Shown here: piece after piece, positions 10,601 through 21,000 of the stretch | Position numbering within the stretch: the stretch's first letter is position 1 | Layout: each line of letters opens with the position of its first letter | Source of the DNA: Paenibacillus curdlanolyticus YK9 | Lineage (GTDB): Bacteria > Bacillota > Bacilli > Paenibacillales > Paenibacillaceae | DNA length: 64,000 bases | Direction of reading: 5' to 3' | Assembly: GCF_000179615.1 (NCBI RefSeq) | Contig: NZ_AEDD01000003.1 | Coordinates: 328,363 to 392,362, forward strand | Program-made: the position numbers and the translations under genes | Notes under the pieces: model-generated | What the model was told of the DNA's origin: nothing | Seen by the model: the letters and a program-made list of their open reading frames with translations, nothing else | The model's database searches: none

Positions 10601-13600
10601 GATTGCGAGTACCATTTCGATCGAACGCTCCATATAAATGCCGATCAGAGAATTTGGCTTCACTCCCTGTGCCGCCAAATAGTCAGCAATGATATCGGTC
10701 TTCTCTTTTAACTCCCGATAAGTGAGCGAAGAATTCCAATCTGTGAGTGCAACATTATGAGGAGTTTCTTCGCACTGACGATCGATATCTTCATGTACGA
10801 GATGGCTTGACGGCAACGGCCACTCCGTAGCGTTAAACCGGAACAGAAGCTGCTCTTTCTCCTCATCTGTCATCAATTCCGCTTCCAGAACAGGACATGC
10901 CGATTGACTAACCATGGACTCCGTCAGCCGGATGAAATGCCCAATCATCCGTTTGATTGTTGAGGAACTGAACAATTCGGTACTGTACTCAAAGGAACCT
11001 GATATCCGTCCGTCGAGCTCCGTCATGCTTAAAGTCAAATCGAACTTGGCCGTGTCGTTCCCATATGGAAGAACGGATATGTCTAGCCCGGGAATTCCCA
11101 ACGATTTGCCGGGAGGCTGAAAAACAAACATAGCCTGGAAAAGCGGGTTTAGACCTAATTCTCGTTGCGGCTTTACCGCATCCACGACAAGTTCGAACGG
11201 AATGTCTTGCTCTAATGCTTTCGCCGCAAACTCCTTCGTCTGCCGAATTAACTGCTGGAAGGTTGGCTCGCTACTAAAATCACATGGGAATGCTAGCGTA
11301 TTTACGAAACAACCGACAAGATTCTCAATCTCCGTTCGGTCTCGATTAGCTGCGGGTATACCGATCAAAAATCGTTCCTGGTTTGTATACCGGTGCAGCA
11401 ACGCCTGAAATGCAGACATCAATACTGTAAATAAAGACGTTTGCTCTTGCGTACACAGCTTACGAAGCTTTTCGGTCAACGAATCCTTCAACTGAAAACT
11501 TTCTACTCCGCCTTTACCTTCGCGAATGGCAGGACGTGCGAAATCGTTCAACAATTCGAGCGTAACCGGATAATGAAGCAATGCATCTTTCCAAAAACCG
11601 ATACGTGCATCATATTCGCCCCGCTTCCACTTCTCTTGCTCCCAAAGTGTGTAGTCCGCATACTGAACAGTCAACTCCGGAGCAACCGAAGTACCGTTTT
11701 GCTCGTACCTCCCGTACCCGTTTTGCACTTCATCAATGAGAATTCCCATCGACCAACCGTCGCAAATGATATGATGAATTGTAAAAAACAACAGATGTTC
11801 TTCCTCTGAGCATTTAACCAAATGCGTTCTTAGCAAAAGTTCTCTTTCCAAATCAAACTCGTAGCTCGATTCCACTTGGGCCAACTTATGCCAATACTTT
11901 TCTCTTGCGCTTTCGGAATATCCGCTAAGATCAGTTCTCAACATTTCGTAATCGACTTGCGGCTTGATCCATTGCTGCGGCTCATTGTCTTTCCACAAAA
12001 ATACAGTACGTAAAATTTCGTGACGGTGTATGACATCCGCAATACTTTTCTCCAAGTAAACATCATTCAATCGACCATTCAGCTTTAATGGAAGGAACAT
12101 ATTGTAGCTGCTTTTACCTAAATCAAGCTCATTGAGAAACCACAGTCTTTTTTGTGCAAATGATAAGGGGATTCGAGCTTCCCGGCTTCTCCGGACGATT
12201 CGTTCTGTTTTCTCCGTGTGTCCGGCGGAAATCGCTTTGTCGATTTCCAAGGCTAGCCCTTCTATCGTCGCGTTTTTGATAAAATCCCGAAGCGCAATGC
12301 GTACTTGGAAAACATCAGCAACTCGCGCCAGCAATCGGGTTATCGTTAAAGAATGTCCTCCCAAATCGAAAAAGCTATCCTGTACACATACCGCCCCAAC
12401 GCCGAGAAGTTCTTCCCAGAGCTTAACCAACGTTTCTTCCGTCGGGGTTCTCGGTGCTATTCTTGAAGCGACCAAACGATCCTCTAGCGGCTGGGGAAGT
12501 GCCTTTCGATCAATTTTTCCATTTGGGGTCAACGGGAACTGTTCAACCTTCACAAATAGGGACGGCACCATAAACCCAGGGAGTTTTCCCCTTACATACT
12601 CTTTGACCTCTTCCAGTCGAGAGACTCCGTTCATTTTGCAATACGCGATCAGACTTTTGTCTGAGTATTCTTGTTCGCGGACTATTACTACCGTTTGATC
12701 CACCACTGGATGCTCAGTAATCGAATGCTCAATTTCACCTATTTCAATTCGATAACCGCGTATTTTAACCTGAAAATCCATTCGCCCCATAAATTCGATA
12801 TTACCGTCAGACAAATACCTGCCTAAATCGCCTGTCAGATATAATCGCGGTTCCGCTTGATTTTGGAACGGAGCGTGGACGAATTTTTCGGCGTTTAATT
12901 CGGGGCGATTGTAATAACCTTTGGCAACACCAAACCCGCCTATAGCAATTTCTCCCGGAAGTCCAGGTGGCAGCAAACGCATCTGTTTGTCCAAAATATA
13001 GATTTGAGTGTTCGCGATTGGCTTACCGATGGGCATCGTCCGATGATCGGTATGGGTCACTTCATAAACGGCTGACCATACCGTCGTTTCGGTCGGACCA
13101 TACATGTTCCACAAGCTTCCTGGCATCGTCAACAGCTTTTGTGCTAAATCTTTCGTCAGCGCCTCTCCGCCGCATAGCTTCTTGATAGGCCAAACAGGTT
13201 TCCAGCCGTGCTCCAGCAACATCTTCCATGTCGCAGGAGTAGCCTGAATCATTGTAGCCTGTAAGTAAGAAATCGAATCAATAAGCTTCCGACCATCTTT
13301 AGCCGTTTCTCCCGAGACCATTGCTACCGTTGCTCCACGAGTAAGAGGCAAAAACAGTTCCAATACGGAAATGTCGAAAGATATCGGCGTAAGTGCCAAC
13401 AACACATCCTTATCGGTTATTCCGGGTACACTCGACATCGAACACAGGAAGTTGATCACCGACGAGTGCCGAATTTGTACGCCTTTGGGCCTGCCTGTAG
13501 ATCCGGATGTATAGATCAAATACGCCAAGTCAGAGTCCGACTGTTCACCTCGAACGTTCCGGTAATCTTCGTCCGCTATACGAGCGCTTTCCGTATCGAT

Positions 13601-16600
13601 TAGTAACATTTTCATCGCAAACCATTCAAACATTGACTCAAAGCATTCCTCGGTGAGTAAGCAACCTATACTCGAATCCTTTACGATGAATTCAATTCGT
13701 TCCTGAGGGTAACTCATATCGAGCGGCAGATACGCGCAGTTCGCCTTCCATATAGCCAAAAGTCCGATAACTAAATCAGCTGTACGGTTTAATGCGACTC
13801 CGACTATCGTTCCCGGCTTAATACCAGCGTGCCACATATAGTTTGCCAGACGGTTAGCCCGAATGTTCAACTCTCGATACGTCAGCACCTCATGCTCGGA
13901 TCGGAATGCTATGGCATCCGGCGTTCGCTCAACTTGAGCTTCAAATTCAAGATAAACATACGGGCTTTCCGGAACCGCCCCATGCGTCTCATTCCAGCGT
14001 TTAGCCAATTCGACAGCACGGTGCTCCTTCATCAACAACAAATCCGAAACCGTGACATCAGGATTATCCATCACTTGTTCCGTCACAAATTGAAAAGCAT
14101 TCATAAGCTCTACAATTGTAGAACGGTTAAACAAATCAATATCATATTCAATAGACAAGTGCAGCCCGTCTATGGCTTCTAAAAAATAGAAAGATATGTC
14201 AAACTTAGATGTATCCTGACCCACACCGATAAACTGAATATCTAGGTTGTGCATTTTTTTCCCAACATCGTGTTCCGCATCATGATTAGCCATACTTTGA
14301 AAAGTCATAAACGCCTGGAACACGGGGGAGTAACTTAAATCCCTTCTCGGATTAAGCAACTCTACGAGTTTATCGAACGGAAACTCTTTATGAGCGAACG
14401 CTCCCATCGTTGTATCCCGTAGTTGCTTTAGCAAGACGCGAAACCCGATCTCATCCGAAAAACAGCCTTTAATAACGATTGTATTCGTAAAATAACCGAT
14501 CAGATTTGATACTTCCTTCATGTCTCGGTTAGCTACCGGGGAACCGACGAGAATCGTTTCCTGACCGGTATACCGATAGAGAACCGTCTGCATCAACGAC
14601 ATAAGCGTTACATAAAGAGTAACCCCTTCATTTTTACTGAAATTTGTAAGCTGATTCAGCAGCTCCTTCGGCAAAATCACAGACTCAGTAGCGCCTTTAA
14701 ACCGTTGAACAGCCGGGCGAGGGTAGTCCGTCGGCAAGTTGATAATCGAAAGTTCACCTTGTAGTTGCCCTCTCCAGTAGTTCTTTAATTCCTCTACACC
14801 TTTCCCTTCTAATTTCTGTCTTTGCCAATAGGCGTAATCTTTGTATTGAACAAGCGGCTTCTCCAACGTAGGAGATTCCCCTCGCACGTAACTTTCGTAA
14901 CAAGCGATCAGTTCGTTTGTCAAAATATCAATCGACCATCCGTCGCAAATGATATGATGCATCCCGATCAATAAGATATGCTCGTGGGACGAAATACGAA
15001 TCAGATTCGTCCGAAATGCCCCTTTGCTCAACTCGAAAGGTTGCTCGGTTTCGCGCCTGATCAGATTGTTAATTTCGGCTTCCTTATCCGCCTCATTTTC
15101 CTTCGACCATTCGGGGAATATGACGTTGAGCTGCTTGACGCTTTCCATGTCCGACACAAGCTGATACAGCGCAGCGTCTTGATAAACGAACCGAGTCCGC
15201 AATACTTCATGACGGCGCATCACTTCGCGTATACTTTTTGATAGCGCATCGCTGTCAAGCAACCCGGTTAGTTTGCAAGCGATTAGAGCATTGTACGGAG
15301 GCTTCTCATTGGGCATCTGTTCGAGAAACCACAATTGCTCTTGTGAATAGGAGGCAGGATAAAGGTCAAGCTTCGGAGCCGGCAAAACTGCCTCTTGGCT
15401 TGAGTTTTTCATCTTCTCTTTTAATTTCAAAGCAAGCAGCGCTTTTTTATCTCTTGAAATGTTCTTTAATAATTCAGTCGCACTTTTTTGAGATGCTGCA
15501 AGATGCTGTTTCGGAGACGCGTTTAGAAAAAACTGTTCAAACGACTCAATGCCGATCTGTCCTACGAATTGTTCAGCAGCTTCTTTAGAACGAATGGACA
15601 CTTGCTCATAATGTTCACGATCCGTAGTCAAGCGTTGCAAAGCAGTGATCCATGGAGACACCTGTTGTTCAGGAATGACAGGGATCGGAATCGTTTTGAG
15701 ATCGAGGTTCGATTCATACTTCGTTATCGGGCTAATGGGCAACACATAATCGACGCCCAATTTCGCTTCGGGTATCCCACCTACCTCGCTCGCCAGAACA
15801 GGAATGCCTCGAAGCATCGCCTCAACGATAATTTGGCCGAAAGACTCTCCCCATAGCGATGAAACGATTAGCACTTTCGTTCGCTTAAACAAATCGTCAA
15901 TGTTCTCGAACGGGTTCCAAATCGTCATGTTAGGCAATTCTTTTAAGGACAAGATATCTTTTTCTGAAGTTGCCCAGGTCGGAACTGCCGCAAACGGCAA
16001 ATCACCGAACTGCTTAGCTAACTCGATAAAAATCGAAATACCTTTAATATTCGAAGGGTTAACCATCGTCACGTAGCCGTCGTCATAATTGCTGTAATGC
16101 TCGAAAGGACCTTCACCATAAACAGGAAACCGAATAACTGTCGAATCGTAGCCGCCCCATCGTTTGAGATAAGACTTCATATACTCGCTTACGGTAATAA
16201 TACCCGCTGTTTTTCCGATTATTTTCGTATTTGTAGCACTATGTGTAAAACTTTCCGGACCAAAAGGCAACGTCGCCTGACTATGAGCGATCAGTATTAC
16301 TCTGTCGGGTGCTGCCTCCAACGTCATTTCCAGCATTGTGTACGTTCTATCCTCAGATACGATGACCCAATCCGGATCGAATTGTCCGATAACTTCTTTT
16401 ATGTAGTTATACAGGAGCAACGCATTAGAAACCGCGTGGACTTCCACCCCGTTGGAGTTAAAAATGTCCGCAGAACTGTGAGAATGTACCGGTTCAAGCC
16501 CTTTCTCGCGAAGCTCTTCCAAAAACAAATCGCGATCGTTTCGGCCGTCGTTACTTGCTGCAATAGCAATCGCTTTGCATTGATGCCCGTATGAAGACAA

Positions 16601-16684
16601 GCCTTCCATCAGCATTCGGTTTGCTTTGTGCGCACCGCCATGAGATACAAAGTAACTTAATGGTTGAACCAACAACAGCTTCAT
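7610..16684 (-). CDS. Glycosyltransferase-NRPS fusion: GT4-C-A(Gly)-T-C-A(Ser)-T-E, 3024 aa
   Basis: Residues 1 to about 395 are a GT-B fold glycosyltransferase of GT4 type (N-terminal LLLVQP...GGAHKANR, C-terminal EX7E motif in WGESFGQIIVEAM). A linker (ISRDKKALLALKLKEKM) leads into a condensation domain (HHIICDG), adenylation domain 1 (code read as DILQCGMVWK, close to glycine codes), carrier (DLGGHSL), a second C domain (HHIICDG), adenylation domain 2 (code read as DVWHISLIDK, serine), carrier (ELGGDSI) and an epimerase (HHLIVDG, FNYLGQ). It should add Gly then D-Ser. The C-terminal TPSDFS...ELDKLLAMI matches a donor COM domain. ATG at 16684 is chosen over the upstream TTG because GAGGTG lies just before it and the paralogous glycosyltransferase begins at the same point. 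Fusion of a glycosyltransferase to an NRPS is uncommon; the acceptor (glycerate or Ser hydroxyl) is unknown. Confidence 0.93.
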   Translation of the reverse strand: MKLLLVQPLSYFVSHGGAHKANRMLMEGLSSYGHQCKAIAIAASNDGRNDRDLFLEELREKGLEPVHSHSSADIFNSNGVEVHAVSNALLLYNYIKEVIGQFDPDWVIVSEDRTYTMLEMTLEAAPDRVILIAHSQATLPFGPESFTHSATNTKIIGKTAGIITVSEYMKSYLKRWGGYDSTVIRFPVYGEGPFEHYSNYDDGYVTMVNPSNIKGISIFIELAKQFGDLPFAAVPTWATSEKDILSLKELPNMTIWNPFENIDDLFKRTKVLIVSSLWGESFGQIIVEAMLRGIPVLASEVGGIPEAKLGVDYVLPISPITKYESNLDLKTIPIPVIPEQQVSPWITALQRLTTDREHYEQVSIRSKEAAEQFVGQIGIESFEQFFLNASPKQHLAASQKSATELLKNISRDKKALLALKLKEKMKNSSQEAVLPAPKLDLYPASYSQEQLWFLEQMPNEKPPYNALIACKLTGLLDSDALSKSIREVMRRHEVLRTRFVYQDAALYQLVSDMESVKQLNVIFPEWSKENEADKEAEINNLIRRETEQPFELSKGAFRTNLIRISSHEHILLIGMHHIICDGWSIDILTNELIACYESYVRGESPTLEKPLVQYKDYAYWQRQKLEGKGVEELKNYWRGQLQGELSIINLPTDYPRPAVQRFKGATESVILPKELLNQLTNFSKNEGVTLYVTLMSLMQTVLYRYTGQETILVGSPVANRDMKEVSNLIGYFTNTIVIKGCFSDEIGFRVLLKQLRDTTMGAFAHKEFPFDKLVELLNPRRDLSYSPVFQAFMTFQSMANHDAEHDVGKKMHNLDIQFIGVGQDTSKFDISFYFLEAIDGLHLSIEYDIDLFNRSTIVELMNAFQFVTEQVMDNPDVTVSDLLLMKEHRAVELAKRWNETHGAVPESPYVYLEFEAQVERTPDAIAFRSEHEVLTYRELNIRANRLANYMWHAGIKPGTIVGVALNRTADLVIGLLAIWKANCAYLPLDMSYPQERIEFIVKDSSIGCLLTEECFESMFEWFAMKMLLIDTESARIADEDYRNVRGEQSDSDLAYLIYTSGSTGRPKGVQIRHSSVINFLCSMSSVPGITDKDVLLALTPISFDISVLELFLPLTRGATVAMVSGETAKDGRKLIDSISYLQATMIQATPATWKMLLEHGWKPVWPIKKLCGGEALTKDLAQKLLTMPGSLWNMYGPTETTVWSAVYEVTHTDHRTMPIGKPIANTQIYILDKQMRLLPPGLPGEIAIGGFGVAKGYYNRPELNAEKFVHAPFQNQAEPRLYLTGDLGRYLSDGNIEFMGRMDFQVKIRGYRIEIGEIEHSITEHPVVDQTVVIVREQEYSDKSLIAYCKMNGVSRLEEVKEYVRGKLPGFMVPSLFVKVEQFPLTPNGKIDRKALPQPLEDRLVASRIAPRTPTEETLVKLWEELLGVGAVCVQDSFFDLGGHSLTITRLLARVADVFQVRIALRDFIKNATIEGLALEIDKAISAGHTEKTERIVRRSREARIPLSFAQKRLWFLNELDLGKSSYNMFLPLKLNGRLNDVYLEKSIADVIHRHEILRTVFLWKDNEPQQWIKPQVDYEMLRTDLSGYSESAREKYWHKLAQVESSYEFDLERELLLRTHLVKCSEEEHLLFFTIHHIICDGWSMGILIDEVQNGYGRYEQNGTSVAPELTVQYADYTLWEQEKWKRGEYDARIGFWKDALLHYPVTLELLNDFARPAIREGKGGVESFQLKDSLTEKLRKLCTQEQTSLFTVLMSAFQALLHRYTNQERFLIGIPAANRDRTEIENLVGCFVNTLAFPCDFSSEPTFQQLIRQTKEFAAKALEQDIPFELVVDAVKPQRELGLNPLFQAMFVFQPPGKSLGIPGLDISVLPYGNDTAKFDLTLSMTELDGRISGSFEYSTELFSSSTIKRMIGHFIRLTESMVSQSACPVLEAELMTDEEKEQLLFRFNATEWPLPSSHLVHEDIDRQCEETPHNVALTDWNSSLTYRELKEKTDIIADYLAAQGVKPNSLIGIYMERSIEMVLAIVGILKAGGTYVPLDPEHPADRVQMILEDTSLRLVLTQSQLKERLADRTDLQLICMDKPFASSGARPNTAARTSATPDDLAYVLYTSGSTGKPKGVMIPHAGLMNRLMWMQEEYRLSYQDRVLQKTPYSFDVSVWEFLWPLMYGAGLIILEPGEHRNPAYLVEIIKRHEVSIIHFVPSMLQLFVDQPGSESCISLRDVICSGEALPYQLKEKFSEKLCANLHNLYGPTEASIDVTYWNCSEPIGKRIVPIGRPIWNTQIYVLNTKLQSVPVGVIGELYIGGVGLAKGYLNRDDLTLEKFIANPFRSGEKMYRTGDLVRFLSEGAIDYVGRADHQVKNNGVRIELGEIEDSLNRCPGIVRSHVLLRENKEGRKKLVAYFISDEWKEGRIGEIRAFLSNKLPSAMIPTDYVRVDQFPTNLNGKIAASLLPVPEATERQAGSILAPRNEKEQVLLDIWMQLLGINSISITDNFFELGGDSILCIQMVTRLNQRGFRVTTKMVFQYQTIADLAEMMEEGRSIVADIETEALGEFPLTPIQQWFFENQINHPHYWNQGLLLESTQSLSIPLIVQTFERLYQTHDLLRATFTFVNGEWKQNIPAYSEAFVSRGFTYYNVGELDESARKQLVKSVSINMQETLRLEEGPLFRAAYFDHGEGSGGKLLLLAHHLIVDGVSWRMLLDDLSTIYVYLSRHSELPALVKSGSYKQWSEHLCRLASSAEMDKEAAYWSKLTDLKLGMMSELLSDPLAAMKDRRNVTVLLNRSSTEALWTEVIPVYRMKVDEVLLTALGMALREHVQSDTVLIDVEGHGREEAEAHAGAIGWFTSVYPVPLKLDQFAALKDGLLWTKETIRAIPHRGNRFGILKYLHPNREIRTRIAEIPQGSILFNYLGQVGTATEASLFSLSSDDIGPLRKMEDIHGYGIQFDAIVSNHQLEISLNYDPSRFSDEFIQALAENFAAAIDNIIVHCKESETGAFTPSDFSNAKTTQTELDKLLAMISGE

Positions 16685-16702
16685 AACACACCTCAACGAT
16701 GA

Positions 16703-18031
16703 TCAATATTTGTTCGAACGCATTTTTTCAAGCAGTCGGGCCATAAGCAAATCTTTCTTATCAGCAGACAGATTGCTCGGCAACCGGGATACGCTTCCGG
16801 ATCCATTTACGCTTCCTTCCGCATCCACTTCAATTTCGGTCGCCGTGTCGCTCAGTCGTTCATTCAAATGCATGAATACAGTTTCAAACGTACCAATATG
16901 AATTTGTTCCACAAACTTTTTAGCAGCAGCGTGCGATTGAACGGAAACCTCCTGGTAATGCTTTCTACTCTCCAATAGTTCCTGCAGTGACTGCTCCCAC
17001 TGCTCTAGCGGCTGTTCAGGTACGACAGGTATTGGAATCATCCGATCGTCAAATTGTTCCGTATATTCTTTAATAGGGACAACAGGGATGGAGTAACTCA
17101 CGCCTAGCTTCGCTTCCTTCAGTCCACCTACATCGCTGGATAAAACGGGAATACCGTGCAGCATCGCTTCGACTGCTACTTGACCGAACGCCTCCCCCCA
17201 CAAGGAGGGAACAAGCAGTACTTTGCTCCGTTCGAAAATTTCCGATACATTGTCCCGAGGTTCCAGTATTGTGACATTTGGAACATTACGCAACACCGCC
17301 AAGTCTTGTGCAGTTGTTGCCCAAGTCGGCACGGCTGCGAAAGAGTGCATAGGGAATCGCTCCGCCAAGCTTGTAAATATAGAAATCCCTTTGATGGACG
17401 AAGGGTTGATCATGGTCACATACCCTTTATCGAAATCGGCAACATTGCTTCCCTTGATGTTGCCGTAAACCGGGAACGATATCACCTCTGAGGAAATCCC
17501 CCCCCAGCGAGATAAGTAGTCCTTTAAATACTCGCTGACCGTGATGACCGCGGCTGCCTTCTGCAGAAGTTCTTTTTGCGCTTTGCTCTCATACGCACAG
17601 TCCGGACCAAAAGGCAGAGCAAGTGTTGTATGACATATATAAATGACTTTGCGACTTAGTTCTAATGCGGTAGCAAGCAAAACCTGAGCAGGATCTTCAG
17701 AAGAAACAAGAATTAGGTCGGGTTGAAACGCCTGAATTTTCTCTTTCATTACATTACGAAAAAAGGCGTTGCTCACTAGTGCATGTACTTCAACCTGGTT
17801 CGAAAAAAATGTGTCTGCTTGAGCCGAAGAAATAGCTTGAATCCCTCTTGCATCCAACTCCTCTGTAAAGCGCTCTCGGCTGGCTATTCCTTGAACTTTG
17901 CTCACCCCAGGAGCGATTACCATGCACGAATGACCATTAGCAGCCAACTGCTCCATCAGAGCCCGATTAGCCTTGTTCGCCCCTCCGAGAGTTGGAACAA
18001 ACGTTGTATTTTGCACTAATAAAAATTTCAT
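16703..18031 (-). CDS. GT4-type glycosyltransferase, free paralogue of the NRPS-fused domain, 442 aa
   Basis: The protein is collinear and clearly homologous with the first 400 residues of the next gene product: GGANKANRALMEQ near the N-terminus, GYVTMINPSSIKGISIF in the middle, and an EX7E motif in WGEAFGQVAVEAM. A GT-B enzyme of the GT4 type would transfer a sugar from a nucleotide-sugar donor; donor and acceptor cannot be read from the sequence. It ends in LSADKKDLLMARLLEKM, the same kind of linker that joins the fused copy to its condensation domain, which suggests it arose by duplication of the NRPS N-terminus. It lies 22 nt after the loading gene and 18 nt before the fusion gene. No signal peptide or membrane segment is apparent, so it is likely cytosolic. 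SD AAGGTGA precedes ATG. Confidence 0.9.
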   Translation of the reverse strand: MKFLLVQNTTFVPTLGGANKANRALMEQLAANGHSCMVIAPGVSKVQGIASRERFTEELDARGIQAISSAQADTFFSNQVEVHALVSNAFFRNVMKEKIQAFQPDLILVSSEDPAQVLLATALELSRKVIYICHTTLALPFGPDCAYESKAQKELLQKAAAVITVSEYLKDYLSRWGGISSEVISFPVYGNIKGSNVADFDKGYVTMINPSSIKGISIFTSLAERFPMHSFAAVPTWATTAQDLAVLRNVPNVTILEPRDNVSEIFERSKVLLVPSLWGEAFGQVAVEAMLHGIPVLSSDVGGLKEAKLGVSYSIPVVPIKEYTEQFDDRMIPIPVVPEQPLEQWEQSLQELLESRKHYQEVSVQSHAAAKKFVEQIHIGTFETVFMHLNERLSDTATEIEVDAEGSVNGSGSVSRLPSNLSADKKDLLMARLLEKMRSNKY

Positions 18032-18053
18032 AGTTCACCTTGCTCGTCGATAG

Positions 18054-21000
18054 TTAGTTTGTTTCGGCTAGAAGTGCCATTATTTCCTCGTCCGACAATC
18101 CCTCAATTTCTTTCAGCAATTCATTCGCATCGTCTATGCCTGCTTGCTCGATAATGTAATCTTCGATAGCCTTGGCAAACTCTTCGATGTTCGGTTCGCT
18201 AGTAAAAAAGATTTTTAAAGGAAGATCGATTTCTAGCTCATCCCTCACCCGGGATACGAACTGCACGGCCAACAGCGAGTGACCCCCTACTTCATAGAAG
18301 TTCTCTTTGGCGCTTGGATTAGGAGTTCCGAGCAGCTCTGTCCAGATATTGGCTAACATCATCTCAATCGCCGTAGTCGGACTGACGTGTTCCGTGTTCA
18401 CTGTAGGTGCATTTTTCTTTTTGGAATACTCGATTACACTGCTATGAATATGAGCTATCTCGTTATGTTCGATCCATATTCTCTTCAGTAGTTTAGGCCG
18501 ATAATGGGAAACGGTTTCCTTCTGCTCTCTTGGCCGTGCTGCTCCTTCGAAGCGCTCTGCAGCACTTTGCTTAAACGACAGTTGTACTGCAGACAACACC
18601 GAAGTCGGCACCGAATAGATCGCATCGCAATCATTCCCTCTGCGATATTGCCCTACCGTTTCTTCCAGAAAATCCTCAACAGGTTTGTTTTTAGGTGATC
18701 TGGAATAAAGAATATCGACCGTATGCTTGTTATGATTAGCTGCAAGGGAGCCCAAATGAGCGAGCATCCGGTGCTCAACACCTCTTCCCAGCGCACGGCA
18801 ACTTAGCGCGACGTTATCAACAACGAGTCTGCTATTCTCCTCGGAGTATATGAAACTCCCCACCAGACCGTAATCTCCAAATTTATCTTTGACATAAACC
18901 GTACTGCATTTCATTCCCGATTGTTCCAGTTTCATCATTTCTTGTTCCGTACGTCTTTTCGTCGTCGTATTGAACTGATTGGTTCGGAAACTTAATTGGG
19001 ATACTCGCTCTATTTGGCTCGGCAAAAGATCCGAGATTGTGATGGACAATTGCAAGCTTTGAATAAATTGTTCCAACGTCAAATCACTTTTGAACTGTTC
19101 TCGCGCTGCGTTCGTTTTATAGAAACTGCTCCGCTCCGTATCTTCTTTCGTTGCTTTTTTAATATCCAACGCCCACAAATGGCTTAGCGATTCGGTAAAT
19201 GCCTGGTCAGCCAACGGCATTTGAAGAACGAGCACTTCTGGACAATTCGCTTCAATTTCCGCGCATTGAATATGATCGTCATCAATGTAAATAAAGCTGT
19301 CCAAACCTAGCCGCAATTCCTCCGCCATCGACTTCAGATTTTCCGATTTAGATCGCCAATTGATTCGCCACGAAACAAAATCGTCAAGCTTTAGCTTCAT
19401 ATCCGCCCTCTGGTGAAATACATCGAACACGTCTTCTTCGTTATTTTTACTGCACAGGCAAAGCAGCATCCCATCGTTTTTGTAACGTTTGATGACTTCC
19501 TGGAACATTTGTTTGTTCTCGTCTACCACGATGCCGCTCGTTCCATCCTCACCGCATACTCCTCGCCACAAAGTATTGTCACAGTCCATCACAATAACTT
19601 TATAAGGCGGCTGAACAATAGACCAAATGCGGCGCACTACTTTCGTCCCAAGCAACGTGAAATAAGCCGACGTGTACGGAATTGACGCTAACGAGTCGCC
19701 GTGAGCATCATAATAATCCGACACGGGATATAACAAATCGAGCGAACGCTCTGAAATCAAGTACACATTAGCGAGCGAGCGGAAACATTCTTCCATATTC
19801 TGCAATGCCTCATCGAACCATTCGCGCACGAACGAAACCGTTTCGTATGCCGGTTTCGATCTCGTTACACATACGATAAATGGATCATGAGTTCGCCTGC
19901 TTGCTGCCTGTACAGCTGCCGTAAAATCGTTAACCGTTTGTCTAAACGAAGACACGGAGGACTCGACCAAACTCGGAACCCAATCATCCAGCAGGATGAA
20001 CAAGACATGTACGCTTTTTTTGGCGGATTGCTCATCAGCTGGAGAGCTGATATCGAGCAGACTTTGGAATACCTGATTAAATGGTGAAAATTCAACCTGA
20101 GCAGGAAGCTGCAACTGCTCCATCCAATAGCGGATCGATGCCTCTACAGGCTCAGCAGTAAACGTAGAAGAAACCTTAATACTCATCGCTGTTTCGGCTG
20201 CAGGTCTCGATTGTTCGTATAAACGCACCAAATCGGCAGACAGGGCTAACTCCCGCACTGGCGTCTCCACATGATCCAAGACCTGTTCCAAAATCCCAAC
20301 GTAACTGTCAATTAATCTCTGTACCGTCACCTTGTCAAACAAATCTGTATTAAATTTCAACGAGCCTTCATAACGGTCATCGTTATGTTCCGTCATGATC
20401 AAAAATAGATCGAAATCAGTGTAATCCACACTCACCGGATACGGTGCAAGTTCTAATGTCGAGCTTAAAGCGGCATAATCGATAGATTTCACCACGCTAA
20501 ACATGACTTGATACAGTGGATTGTAATTCAGCGCTCTTTCTGGCGATACTGCCTCGACAATCTTTCCTAGCGGTATATCTTGATGGGCAAATGCGTCGAG
20601 GACGGTTTTTTTCACATCCTGCACAATGTCCTGAAAAGAACTTTCCGGTGCAAATTTCGTCCGAATCAGCAACGGAAATGCAAAGTATCCGACCGTATCT
20701 TTGAATTCAGCCCGTTTCCGCCCTTGAGTAGGAGAACCAATCACAATATCTTTCTGCTGACTAAAGCGGTATAGAAGTGATTGGAAAACTGCCAACATGA
20801 CGACGTAAGGCGTATGGTTCGTCATCTTGCAATAGTCTCTCATCTTTTGCATGAGAGATATCGGAACATTAAACTCTAACTGATCCCCGTTAAATGATTG
20901 CATCATCGGGCGAGGTCGATCAGTCGGCAGCTTCAGCAAAGAAGCAGCTCCCTGCAGTTGATTTCTCCAATAATCCATTTGAAGCGCATGCGAATTGCTT

